A DNA stretch of 33,159 bases, taken from Bacillota bacterium. GTDB taxonomy: Bacteria; Bacillota; Clostridia; Clostridiales; Clostridiaceae. The stretch is taken from NCBI GenBank assembly GCA_023424785.1, contig JAFADP010000019.1, positions 1-33,159 on the forward strand, in the 5' to 3' direction. The translations under genes and the position numbers were made by a program. Under the pieces are notes generated by a model. The model was not told the DNA's origin. It ran no database searches and saw nothing but the letters and a program-made list of their open reading frames with translations. Below are positions 16,696 through 24,474 of this stretch, piece by piece. Numbering within the stretch: position 1 is the first letter of the stretch; each line of letters opens with the position of its first letter.

Positions 16696-17274
16696 ATGAA
16701 TAAAAGACTAAAAAGTGGAATAATGATATTTGCTATATTAGCTACAGTATTTTCTGTTAGTTACTTTTTAACTAATTTATATATTGAAAATAATATGGCT
16801 TTAAATAATAACACTAAAGAAGTTAATGAATCAAAAAATAATAAAAAACAATCTTATTTAAGTGAAGAAACTAATATTTCATTAAATAAGGGTACTACTA
16901 ATGAATATAAAGAGAGTTTATCATCTTTAAAAGAAGACTTAGGTTTAGATGAAAATTTAACTGAAGAGGAATTAAGTAGTATACTAAGTAAAGAAGGATA
17001 TAATTTAACTCAAGAATGTAGCAATGAATTGTATTACACAAGAACAGTAGCTCCTAACAAGTATTACATAAGAGAGTATAAAGGATATTTAGCTATATTT
17101 AAGAGTGATGAAAATTGCAAGCTTACTATAGAAAATGAAGAAACAGATGTATTTAGTGATAGTAAAAAATTTGAGAACTTAAGACAAGTAGATCAAGATA
17201 GCATAAGTAGTTTTGAAAGAGAATTTAATACTAAAGAGGAAGCTGAAGAGGCAATTTCAGAATTAATTTCATAA
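16696..17274 (+). CDS. Exported BofC-like protein
   Basis: 192 residues if the ATG at 16696 is used (GAGG at 16681-16684 is 11 nt upstream); an in-frame GTG at 16687 is only 2 nt from that SD. A basic N-terminus and one hydrophobic helix (about residues 7-29) give a signal anchor; the rest is extracytoplasmic (in a forespore, intermembrane), Asn/Lys/Glu-rich and then folded. The C-terminal segment (YKGYLAIFKSDEN ... SISSFEREFNTKEEAEEAI) resembles in layout the C-terminal domain of Bacillus BofC, which acts in the intermembrane space to tune SpoIVB/sigma-K signalling. The gene directly upstream of ruvA in B. subtilis is bofC, which supports this. Similarity is weak, so the call is tentative; alternatives are an unassigned signal-anchored protein. 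Confidence 0.5.
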   Translation: MNKRLKSGIMIFAILATVFSVSYFLTNLYIENNMALNNNTKEVNESKNNKKQSYLSEETNISLNKGTTNEYKESLSSLKEDLGLDENLTEEELSSILSKEGYNLTQECSNELYYTRTVAPNKYYIREYKGYLAIFKSDENCKLTIENEETDVFSDSKKFENLRQVDQDSISSFEREFNTKEEAEEAISELIS

Positions 17275-17304
17275 TAAAAATAATATATACATGAACAGGT
17301 TCAG

Positions 17305-17336
17305 CCCAGTTAACATATGTTTTCTGGGTTTTATTA
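17305..17336 (+). terminator. Probable terminator after the BofC-like gene
   Basis: CCCAG (17305-17309) pairs with CTGGG (17324-17328). Two T-T mismatches then lead to an inner AACAT/ATGTT stem. TTTTATTA follows. Confidence 0.6.
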
Positions 17337-17393
17337 TATTATATATAGATTTAAGTGAATATATTAAACTAAATCCTACTATAAAAGTTGAAA

Positions 17394-17421
17394 GATACTT
17401 TAGTAAATGATAAAGTATAAT
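17394..17421 (+). promoter_or_regulatory. Weak candidate promoter of ruvA
   Basis: TATAAT (17416-17421) is perfect, but the best-spaced -35 (GATACT, 17394-17399, 16-nt spacer) is poor; TTGAAA at 17388 is 22 nt away. The position, about 33 nt before ruvA, fits. Confidence 0.35.
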
Positions 17422-17453
17422 AAGGATTTTATAAGAAGTAAGAGGATATAGGT

Positions 17454-18062
17454 ATGTATGAATATATAAAAGGAAAGTATATAGGAATAAATAAAGATTA
17501 TATAATAGTAGAGAATAATGGAATAGGATATAAGATATTTACATCTGGTGCAACAATGTCTTCTATGCCAATGAGTGGAGAAGAAGTTATGCTTTATTTA
17601 GAGCAAATCGTAAGAGAAGATTTTATTGGTCTTTATGGTTTTGAATCTAAAGAAGAATTAGAAATGTTTAAATTATTACTTGGAATTAATGGAGTAGGAG
17701 CAAAGGCTGCTTTATCATTACTTTCTATAAGTAGAATAAATAATTTGAAATATGCTATTATAACAGGTGATGAAAAACAATTATGTAGAGCACCTGGTAT
17801 AGGTAAGAAAACTGCAGGAAGAATAATTCTTGAACTTAAAGATAAACTTAATAAAGAAGATATGTTAATAGATGGTTCAAATAATGATGATGGAATAATA
17901 ACTACAGATGAAAATTATGTAGTTAAATTAAATGAAGCATTAGGAGCTTTACTTGCATTAGGATATAGTGAAAAAGAAGCAGAAATTGCATTAAAGAAAG
18001 TAAATAAAGATGAAAGTGTAGAAAATATTATTAAAGAATGTTTAAGAGTGCTTATGGGGTAA
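17454..18062 (+). CDS. ruvA: Holliday junction branch migration protein RuvA
   Basis: 202 residues, the usual length. RuvA binds four-way junctions as tetramers and loads RuvB helicase in recombination and replication-fork repair. Domain I (OB fold) is residues 1-63 with YIKGKYIGI and the Tyr-Gly-Phe (YGF) end. Domain II carries two helix-hairpin-helix elements, LLGINGVGAKAALSLL (75-90) and APGIGKKTAGRIILEL (113-128). An acidic linker leads to domain III (about 155-202), which contacts RuvB. ATG 17454 follows AGAGGA. It is 12 nt upstream of ruvB. Confidence 0.97.
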   Translation: MYEYIKGKYIGINKDYIIVENNGIGYKIFTSGATMSSMPMSGEEVMLYLEQIVREDFIGLYGFESKEELEMFKLLLGINGVGAKAALSLLSISRINNLKYAIITGDEKQLCRAPGIGKKTAGRIILELKDKLNKEDMLIDGSNNDDGIITTDENYVVKLNEALGALLALGYSEKEAEIALKKVNKDESVENIIKECLRVLMG

Positions 18063-18074
18063 GGAGGAGTTTGT

Positions 18075-19112
18075 ATGGAAAGAATTGTTACTCCAGAGGA
18101 ATTACAAGAAGATAGTGCTTTAAGCTTAAGACCTCAAAAAATAAATGAGTATATAGGGCAGGATAAGGTTAAGGAAAGACTTAATATATTTATAAAAGCT
18201 GCTCAAAAAAGAAATGAAGCCTTAGATCATGTATTATTATATGGACCACCAGGACTTGGTAAGACAACTTTAGCTAATATTATTGCCAAGGAAATGAATG
18301 GAGATTTAAAGATAACATCAGGTCCTGCTATAGAAAGAGCAGGAGATTTAGCAGCAATTCTCACAACTCTTAAGGATAATGATGTTTTATTTATAGACGA
18401 AATACATAGACTAAATAGAAGTGTAGAAGAAATACTATATCCTGCAATGGAGGATTACGCTCTTGATATAGTAATAGGAAAAGGTGCAGCTGCAAAATCT
18501 ATAAGATTAGATTTACCTGCCTTTACTTTAATAGGTGCAACAACTAGAATAGGTATGCTTACATCTCCGTTAAGAGATAGATTTGGTGTATTATGTGCTA
18601 TGGAATATTATACTATAGATCAACTTAAAGAAATTGTAATAAGAAGTGCCATGGTTCTTGGTTCTAATATTACAGAAGAAGGAGCTATAGAAATAGCAAA
18701 AAGGTCTAGAGGAACTCCTAGAGTTGCTAATAGATTATTAAAAAGGGTAAGAGATTATTCACAGGTATATTCTGATAACTTAATAAGTTTAAAAGAAGCA
18801 AGAGAAGCTTTAAACTTATTAGAAGTTGATAATGAAGGTTTTGATAGAGTTGACAATAAAATTTTAGAAGCTATAATAGATAATTTTAAGGGTGGACCTG
18901 TAGGAATAGAAACATTATCTTATTTTATAGGAGAGGAACTTGGAACTTTAGAAGATGTATATGAGCCTTATCTTCTTCAAAAGGGGTTTATAGTTAGAAC
19001 TCCAAGAGGAAGAGTGGCAACAGAAAAGGCCTATAGACATTTAGGGAGAAGTTTTGGGAAAAATAATAATATAAACAGTGAACAAAAAAGTTTTTTTAAT
19101 AGTGAGGAGTAG
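18075..19112 (+). CDS. ruvB: Holliday junction DNA helicase RuvB
   Basis: 345 residues. Hexameric AAA+ motor that drives branch migration with RuvA. Walker A GPPGLGKTT at 57-65, Walker B LFIDEIH at 105-111, sensor GATTR, arginine-finger segment PLRDRFG, and the C-terminal winged helix (GGPVGIETLS, PRGRVATEKAY). The ATG at 18075 lies 7 nt after a full AAGGAGG. The stop codon at 19110-19112 overlaps the SD region of queA, giving a tight ruvA-ruvB-queA-tgt operon, the common Firmicute arrangement. Confidence 0.97.
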   Translation: MERIVTPEELQEDSALSLRPQKINEYIGQDKVKERLNIFIKAAQKRNEALDHVLLYGPPGLGKTTLANIIAKEMNGDLKITSGPAIERAGDLAAILTTLKDNDVLFIDEIHRLNRSVEEILYPAMEDYALDIVIGKGAAAKSIRLDLPAFTLIGATTRIGMLTSPLRDRFGVLCAMEYYTIDQLKEIVIRSAMVLGSNITEEGAIEIAKRSRGTPRVANRLLKRVRDYSQVYSDNLISLKEAREALNLLEVDNEGFDRVDNKILEAIIDNFKGGPVGIETLSYFIGEELGTLEDVYEPYLLQKGFIVRTPRGRVATEKAYRHLGRSFGKNNNINSEQKSFFNSEE

Positions 19113-19120
19113 TGAAGTAC

Positions 19121-20146
19121 ATGAAGGTAAGTGATTTTGACTTTTATCTTCCAGAAGAGTTAATAGCTCAACATCCATTAGAAAAGAGAGATGAATCAAG
19201 ACTAATGGTTTTAGATAAGGAAACTGGAGCTATAGAGCATAAGAAGTTTTATGACATTATTAATTATTTAAATGAAGGAGATACTTTAGTTTTAAATAAC
19301 ACTAGAGTTATGCCTGCAAGATTAATAGGTGAAAAAGAAAATACAGGTGGTAAAATAGAGTTTTTACTTCTAAAAAGAGTTGAAGGCGATAAGTGGGAAT
19401 GTTTAGCTAAGCCTGGGAAAAGTGCAAGAGTAGGTAGAAGATTTACTTTTGGTGAAGGTAAATTAAAAGCTGAAGTTGTAGATGTATTAGAAAATGGTAA
19501 TAGAATAGTTGAGTTCTATTACGAAGGTATATTTGAACAAGTACTAGATTCTTTAGGAGAAATGCCTCTTCCACCTTACATACATGAAAGATTAGAAGAT
19601 AGAGAAAGATATCAAACAGTATATTCTAAAGAAAAAGGTTCTGCTGCAGCTCCAACAGCTGGATTACATTTTACTAAAGAGCTTATGGAAAAAATAAAAG
19701 AAAAGGGAGTTAATATAGTTTATTTAACTCTTCATGTTGGACTTGGAACCTTTAGACCAGTAAAGGTTGAAAATATAGAAAATCATGATATGCATTCTGA
19801 ATATTATGTTTTATCTAAAGAAAGTGCAGATATTATAAATGAAACAAAGAAAAAAGGTAAGAGAATTATTTCTGTAGGAACTACATCTACAAGAACTCTT
19901 GAAACTATTGGTGATGAAAATGGAATGGTTAAGGAACAAAGTGGATGGACTAATATATTTATTTATCCAGGATATAAGTTTAAGGTAGTTGATAACTTAA
20001 TTACTAACTTCCATTTACCAGAATCAACATTAATAATGCTTGTATCAACTTTAGCAGGACAAGAGCATGTACTTAATGCTTATAATGAAGCTGTAAAAGA
20101 AAAATATAGATTCTTCTCATTTGGAGATGCAATGTTTATTAAATAA
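19121..20146 (+). CDS. queA: S-adenosylmethionine:tRNA ribosyltransferase-isomerase
   Basis: 341 residues from the ATG at 19121, chosen because GGAG (19106-19109) is 11 nt away and MKVSDFDFYLPEELIAQ is the canonical family N-terminus; the in-frame GTG at 19112 is 2 nt from the SD. It transfers the ribosyl part of SAM to preQ1 at tRNA position 34, giving epoxyqueuosine. Conserved stretches: HPLEKRDESRLM, LVLNNTRVMPARL, SAAAPTAGLHFT, LHVGLGTFRPV, GTTSTRTLE, and TNFHLPESTLIMLVS near the C-terminus. It sits directly before tgt, which makes its substrate. Confidence 0.97.
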   Translation: MKVSDFDFYLPEELIAQHPLEKRDESRLMVLDKETGAIEHKKFYDIINYLNEGDTLVLNNTRVMPARLIGEKENTGGKIEFLLLKRVEGDKWECLAKPGKSARVGRRFTFGEGKLKAEVVDVLENGNRIVEFYYEGIFEQVLDSLGEMPLPPYIHERLEDRERYQTVYSKEKGSAAAPTAGLHFTKELMEKIKEKGVNIVYLTLHVGLGTFRPVKVENIENHDMHSEYYVLSKESADIINETKKKGKRIISVGTTSTRTLETIGDENGMVKEQSGWTNIFIYPGYKFKVVDNLITNFHLPESTLIMLVSTLAGQEHVLNAYNEAVKEKYRFFSFGDAMFIK

Positions 20147-20182
20147 AAATATTTTAACGTAAGATTATAAGGAGTGAATTTT

Positions 20183-21322
20183 TTGAGTAAGAGATATACC
20201 TTATTAAAAAAAGATGGTAAGGCAAGAAGAGGGAGATTTGAAACACCTCATGGAACAATAGAAACACCAGTATTTATGAATGTAGGAACATTAGCTGCTA
20301 TAAAAGGTGCTGTTTCTTCAATGGATTTAAAGGATGTGGGATGTCAAGTAGAGCTATCTAATACATATCACCTTCATTTAAGACCTTCAGATAAAGTGGT
20401 TTATAATTTAGGTGGATTACATAAATTTATGAATTGGGATAGACCAATTCTTACAGATTCAGGTGGATTCCAAGTTTTCTCTTTATCAGGAATAAGAAAG
20501 ATTAAAGAAGAAGGAGTTTACTTTAACTCTCATATAGATGGAAAGAAAATATTTATGGGACCAGAAGAGTCTATGCAAATTCAAAGTAATTTAGCTTCAA
20601 CAATAGCTATGGCTTTTGATGAATGTATTCCTAATCCATCAACTAGAGAGTATGTTTTAGACTCTGTAGCAAGAACTACAAGATGGCTTAAGAGATGTAA
20701 GGTTGAGATGGATAGATTAAATTCTCTACCAGAAACAATAAATAAAGAACAAATGCTTTTTGGTATTAACCAAGGTGGAGTTTATGAAGATATAAGAATA
20801 GAACATGCTAAAGAAATTGTAAAAATGGACTTAGATGGATATGCTATTGGTGGATTAGCTGTTGGTGAAAGTCATGAAGATATGTATAGAGTTATAGATG
20901 CAGTAGTGCCACACTTACCAGAAGATAAGCCAATATATTTAATGGGAGTAGGAACTCCAACTAATATATTAGAAGCTGTAGAAAGAGGAGTAGACTTCTT
21001 TGATTGTGTTCTTCCAGCTAGAAACGGTAGACATGGTCATGTATTTACTAAAGAAGGTAAAATAAACTTATTTAACGCTAAATTTGAATTAGATGCAAGA
21101 CCAATAGATGAAGGCTGTGAGTGTCCTGCATGTAAGAACTATACAAGAGCATATATAAGACATTTATTTAAAGCTAAAGAAATGCTTGCAATGAGACTTT
21201 GTGTTCTTCATAATTTATATTTCTATAATAATCTTATGAAAGAAATAAGAGATGCTATAGATGGTGGATATTTCGCAGAGTTTAAGGCTAAAAAGTTACA
21301 AGAGTGGAATGGTAAGGCCTAA
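20183..21322 (+). CDS. tgt: Queuine/preQ1 tRNA-guanine transglycosylase
   Basis: 379 residues from TTG 20183, 8 nt after AAGGAG; an in-frame GTG at 20174 overlaps that SD and is unlikely. It exchanges guanine-34 for preQ1 in tRNAs with GUN anticodons. Catalytic Asp92 lies in LTDSGGFQVFSL, the nucleophile Asp274 in FFDCVLPARNGRHG, and the zinc site is Cys312, Cys314, Cys317 and His343 (CECPAC, LHN). GINQGGVYEDIR and YAIGGLAVGE are also typical. It completes the queA-tgt pair. No clear terminator follows, but a promoter for yajC starts within a few bases of its stop. Confidence 0.97.
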   Translation: MSKRYTLLKKDGKARRGRFETPHGTIETPVFMNVGTLAAIKGAVSSMDLKDVGCQVELSNTYHLHLRPSDKVVYNLGGLHKFMNWDRPILTDSGGFQVFSLSGIRKIKEEGVYFNSHIDGKKIFMGPEESMQIQSNLASTIAMAFDECIPNPSTREYVLDSVARTTRWLKRCKVEMDRLNSLPETINKEQMLFGINQGGVYEDIRIEHAKEIVKMDLDGYAIGGLAVGESHEDMYRVIDAVVPHLPEDKPIYLMGVGTPTNILEAVERGVDFFDCVLPARNGRHGHVFTKEGKINLFNAKFELDARPIDEGCECPACKNYTRAYIRHLFKAKEMLAMRLCVLHNLYFYNNLMKEIRDAIDGGYFAEFKAKKLQEWNGKA

Positions 21323-21324
21323 TA

Positions 21325-21353
21325 TTGACAAGAAAAATAAAGTATTGTATATT
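21325..21353 (+). promoter_or_regulatory. Promoter of yajC
   Basis: TTGACA (21325-21330), a 17-nt spacer and TATATT (21348-21353), directly after the tgt stop codon. It is essentially the same promoter sequence as that of the SAM riboswitch transcript. Confidence 0.7.
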
Positions 21354-21415
21354 ACTTAACAAGGATATAAAGACTGTATTCTAATTTAAGTTTTTTTAGA
21401 AAGGAAGACGTAATT

Positions 21416-21679
21416 ATGGGAATGTTAATACAATTACTTCCAATGGTACTTATATTAGTAGTATTTTATTTAATAGTAATGTTACCAGAAAAGAAGAGAA
21501 AGAAAAAATATGATGAAATGCTTGATAGCTTAAAGGTAAATGATAAGATAATGACTAGAGGTGGAGTTATAGGAACTATAATTTCATTAGAAGATGACTC
21601 TATAATATTAGAATCAGGTCCAAATAAGACAAGATTAAGATTTACAAAGCAAGCAATAGCAAATAAAGTATCTGAGTAA
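21416..21679 (+). CDS. yajC: Preprotein translocase accessory subunit YajC
   Basis: 87 residues. A single N-terminal membrane helix (about 4-23) is followed by the basic KKRKKKYDEML segment and the conserved small cytoplasmic domain (DKIMTRGGVIGTI). YajC associates with SecDF and the SecYEG channel. ATG 21416 has an upstream AAAGGAAG ribosome site. The tgt-yajC-secDF order is common in Firmicutes. A strong hairpin after its stop partly separates it from the next gene. Confidence 0.95.
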   Translation: MGMLIQLLPMVLILVVFYLIVMLPEKKRKKKYDEMLDSLKVNDKIMTRGGVIGTIISLEDDSIILESGPNKTRLRFTKQAIANKVSE

Positions 21680-21687
21680 GAATAGTG

Positions 21688-21731
21688 CCTCCTAATAATT
21701 CATATTATGAATTATTGGGAGGTGTTTTCTT
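21688..21731 (+). terminator. Hairpin after yajC that also covers the next gene's ribosome site
   Basis: A 16-bp stem (one G-T wobble), CCTCCTAATAATTCAT (21688-21703) / ATGAATTATTGGGAGG (21707-21722), has a 3-nt loop and is followed by TGTTTTCTT. It looks like a terminator. Its 3' arm contains the GGGAGG (21717-21722) that is the SD for the ATG at 21732, so folding would also block translation of that gene. Confidence 0.75.
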
Positions 21732-22100
21732 ATGGAAAATTTTAAAATGCTAAGAGCATTGTTTAAAGGATTATTGCGATCAGTAGTTTTATTGCTTTTT
21801 CTTCTTATTGTATTATCAGTAGTTATGCTTAAGGTTAATTTTAGCGATAAACAATACAATATAATTTATATTATAATTATAATGCTTTCTTTAGCCTTTG
21901 GATCATTATATGCAGCAAAGAAAAATGAATCAAAAGGTCTATTAGTAGGGATTTTAATGGGTATAATATTCTTTTTTGCAACAAGTTTTATAAGTAAGGT
22001 TTTGGGAGGAAAATCTTTATTTGGAGAAAATTTTATTTATAATCTAGGAATTAATATGTTTATTGGAGGAATAGCAGGAATATTAGGGGTTAATATGTAA
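21732..22100 (+). CDS. TIGR04086-type four-helix membrane protein
   Basis: 122 residues with about four membrane helices (residues 12-34, 43-60, 67-87, 103-121), connected by short Lys/Asn loops. Location between yajC and secD and the overall form match the TIGR04086/YrzE family of uncharacterised Firmicute membrane proteins. The ATG at 21732 is 9 nt from GGGAGG, but that SD lies in the 3' arm of the hairpin at 21688-21722. Function is unknown; a Sec-related role is only suggested by position. Confidence 0.75.
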   Translation: MENFKMLRALFKGLLRSVVLLLFLLIVLSVVMLKVNFSDKQYNIIYIIIIMLSLAFGSLYAAKKNESKGLLVGILMGIIFFFATSFISKVLGGKSLFGENFIYNLGINMFIGGIAGILGVNM

Positions 22101-22126
22101 AAAATCTTTATTCTATAATTTGCATG

Positions 22127-22135
22127 TGCTATAAT
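22127..22135 (+). promoter_or_regulatory. Extended -10 promoter of secD
   Basis: TGCTATAAT, a perfect extended -10, lies about 42 nt before the secD ATG. The -35 region (TTTATT, 22107-22112) is poor, as is usual for extended -10 promoters. Confidence 0.5.
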
Positions 22136-22176
22136 AAAATATGTGTTGTGAATTTTATAAACCGAGGAGGATATAT

Positions 22177-23430
22177 ATGAAGACAAAAGGTAAAAGTTCA
22201 ATTTTATTTATACTTTGTGTTTTGTTCATTTTTGGCTTTGCTTTTATAGGAATTAAGGGTGCAACAATAGCAGGGTATGAATTTAGATCTTTTGGAGAAA
22301 CAATTACTAAGGGGCTAGACTTACAAGGTGGTATTTCTGTAGTTATGGAAATACAAGATGCAGATTCAATAAAAGATTTAGACAAAAAATTAGAACAAGT
22401 TAAGGAACAGTTAGCAGTCAGAGTTAATAAGGTTGGAGTAGCTGAAACCGTTGTCTCAACAGAAGGGGATAGGAGAGTAAGAATTGATATTCCAGGTGAA
22501 TATGATTCTTCAGCAATAATCGAAGATTTAAGCAAGTCTGGAGAATTAACATTTGTTTCTCCTAATGATGATGTTATATTAACAGGTGATGATGTTAAGA
22601 AAGCAACAGTAACATATGATTCAACTACAGGTTCTCCACAAGTTTCATTAGAATTAAATGAAAGTGGAAAGACTAAATTTGCTGAAGCTACTGAAACATA
22701 TTTAGGTCAAGCAATATCAATAAAAATGGATGATGAAGTTATTAGTAGTCCAACAGTACAATCAAAAATAACAGATGGTAATGCGGTAATTACAGGAAGT
22801 GGAAGTATTTCTGAATCAAAGAGTTTAGCAGCATTAATTAATGCTGGAGCATTACCTGTAACAATTAAGCAAGTTTCATTACAAACAGTAGGAGCACAAC
22901 TTGGAGAAGAAGCTCTTCCAAATGCACTAAAAGCAGGATTTATAGGTATATTACTAGTATGCTTATTTTTAATAGTTTATTATAGAGTTTCAGGAGTACT
23001 AGCTAGTATTGCATTAACTTTATTTGCAACATTAGTACTATTTATATTTGAAGAAATAGGAGCAACATTAACACTTCCAGGAATTGCAGGGTTCTTACTT
23101 ACAATTGGTATGGCAGTAGATGCTAATGTACTTATATTTGAAAGAATACGTGAAGAACTTAAGAAAGGTGTATCAGTTAAGACTTCTGTTGCAAAAGGAT
23201 TTGAAAATGCTACATCTTCTATAATAGATTCAAATGTGACAACAATAATTGCAGCTTTAGTACTTTATTTCCTAGGTTCAGGTTCAGTAAAAGGCTTTGC
23301 AGTAACACTTATGATAGGTATTATAGTAAGTTTATTTACAGCATTATTTGTTACTAAATTCCTTATAAACCGTGCTGTAGAAATAGGATTATTAAAAAAA
23401 CCATCTTATTTCGGTGTAAAGAGGGGGTAA
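22177..23430 (+). CDS. secD: Protein translocase subunit SecD
   Basis: 417 residues from ATG 22177, 6 nt after GAGGAGG; the in-frame ATG at 22141 lacks an SD and adds a cysteine-rich leader unlike SecD. It works with SecF to pull secreted proteins through the Sec channel using the ion gradient. N-terminal helix (about 7-27), then GLDLQGGISVVMEI, the classic D1 motif, an extracytoplasmic region that is short compared with E. coli SecD (615 residues), and five C-terminal helices with the conserved AGFLLTIGMAVDANVLIFER. This is the usual Gram-positive form. It is 5 nt upstream of secF. Confidence 0.96.
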   Translation: MKTKGKSSILFILCVLFIFGFAFIGIKGATIAGYEFRSFGETITKGLDLQGGISVVMEIQDADSIKDLDKKLEQVKEQLAVRVNKVGVAETVVSTEGDRRVRIDIPGEYDSSAIIEDLSKSGELTFVSPNDDVILTGDDVKKATVTYDSTTGSPQVSLELNESGKTKFAEATETYLGQAISIKMDDEVISSPTVQSKITDGNAVITGSGSISESKSLAALINAGALPVTIKQVSLQTVGAQLGEEALPNALKAGFIGILLVCLFLIVYYRVSGVLASIALTLFATLVLFIFEEIGATLTLPGIAGFLLTIGMAVDANVLIFERIREELKKGVSVKTSVAKGFENATSSIIDSNVTTIIAALVLYFLGSGSVKGFAVTLMIGIIVSLFTALFVTKFLINRAVEIGLLKKPSYFGVKRG

Positions 23431-23435
23431 GAGAG

Positions 23436-24308
23436 ATGCTAAAGATAATAGAAAAGAAGAAAATATGGTTTTCAATATCAATAGTAGTAATACTTATAGG
23501 TCTAGGCTTTATTATAGGTAAGGGTCTTAATATGGGAATAGACTTTGCTGGTGGAACTAGAGTAGTAATAGACCTTGGTGGTGACTATGATAAAGAAGCA
23601 TTAGATGAAATAGTTAAGGATTATGCAAAAGATCCAGTAACTAATACAGTTAATGATACTCAATATGAAGTAAAATCAAAAGATTTTAAACATGACAAAG
23701 TAACTGAATTTGTAGAAAAGATAAGAGAAAGTAATGAAAGTATGCCAGAAGAAGCTATAGTTTCACAAGATGAAGTAGGAGCTTCAATAGGTAAAGATCT
23801 TACTAGAAGTTCAATAATAGCTTTAGCAGTAGCATTTGTAGCTATGCTTATATATATTGCAATAAGATTTGAATTTAAATTTGGTATTGCAGCACTTGCA
23901 GCTTTAATTCATGATGTTTTAATAACAGTATCAGTATATGCAATATTTAATATTTCAATTAATTCACCTTTTATAGCAGCTATATTAACAATAATAGGTT
24001 ACTCAATAAATGCTACTATAGTAATATTTGACAGAATAAGAGAGAATAGAAAAATAAATAGAAGAGCAGATATTAATGAAATTGCTAATAAGAGTATAAC
24101 TCAAACAATGGCAAGATCAATAAATACTACTTTAACAACATTATTTACAATTGTTTGTGTATTTATATTTGTACCAAGTGTTAGAGAATTTTCATTCCCA
24201 ATAATAGTAGGTATATTATCAGGAACATATTCATCATTAGTAATTGCTCCATCAATTTGGACACTATTAGAAGGAAATTTCAAGAAGAAAAATAAATCGA
24301 CAAAATAA
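23436..24308 (+). CDS. secF: Protein translocase subunit SecF
   Basis: 290 residues. N-terminal helix (about 11-29), then GIDFAGGTRVVIDL (the SecF D4-type motif), a periplasmic-side domain, and five C-terminal helices with the conserved ILTIIGYSINATIVIFDRIREN. It pairs with SecD in the membrane. ATG 23436 lies 5 nt after the secD stop with a GAGGGGG SD at the end of secD. A strong terminator follows at 24335-24378, closing the yajC-secF region. Confidence 0.96.
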   Translation: MLKIIEKKKIWFSISIVVILIGLGFIIGKGLNMGIDFAGGTRVVIDLGGDYDKEALDEIVKDYAKDPVTNTVNDTQYEVKSKDFKHDKVTEFVEKIRESNESMPEEAIVSQDEVGASIGKDLTRSSIIALAVAFVAMLIYIAIRFEFKFGIAALAALIHDVLITVSVYAIFNISINSPFIAAILTIIGYSINATIVIFDRIRENRKINRRADINEIANKSITQTMARSINTTLTTLFTIVCVFIFVPSVREFSFPIIVGILSGTYSSLVIAPSIWTLLEGNFKKKNKSTK

Positions 24309-24334
24309 TTGTAAATTCTTAACGTTTTTATTAA

Positions 24335-24378
24335 AAAATAAGCAGAATTAGTGAAAAATCACTCTGCTTATTTTTTCT
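24335..24378 (+). terminator. Terminator after secF
   Basis: AAATAAGCAGA (24336-24346) pairs with TCTGCTTATTT (24363-24373). An inner AGTGA/TCACT can form an alternative top. A T-run to 24376 and beyond follows. Confidence 0.88.
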
Positions 24379-24411
24379 TTTTACTAAAATATAAATATTC
24401 TATAAAAAGAT

Positions 24412-24440
24412 TTGCTATTATGATAAATTTAAATTATAAT
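24412..24440 (+). promoter_or_regulatory. Promoter of the RecJ-like gene and apt
   Basis: TTGCTA (24412-24417), a 17-nt spacer and TATAAT (24435-24440), 34 nt before the ATG at 24475. Confidence 0.55.
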
Positions 24441-24474
24441 ATACATGTTTTCTTATTTTATGGAGGAGTGGGTC

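Noticed and set aside
24445..24474. Ten-codon N-terminal extension of the RecJ-like protein
   Set aside because: The ATG at 24445 has no SD and overlaps the region expected to hold the transcript start; ATG 24475 follows a perfect GGAGGAG.
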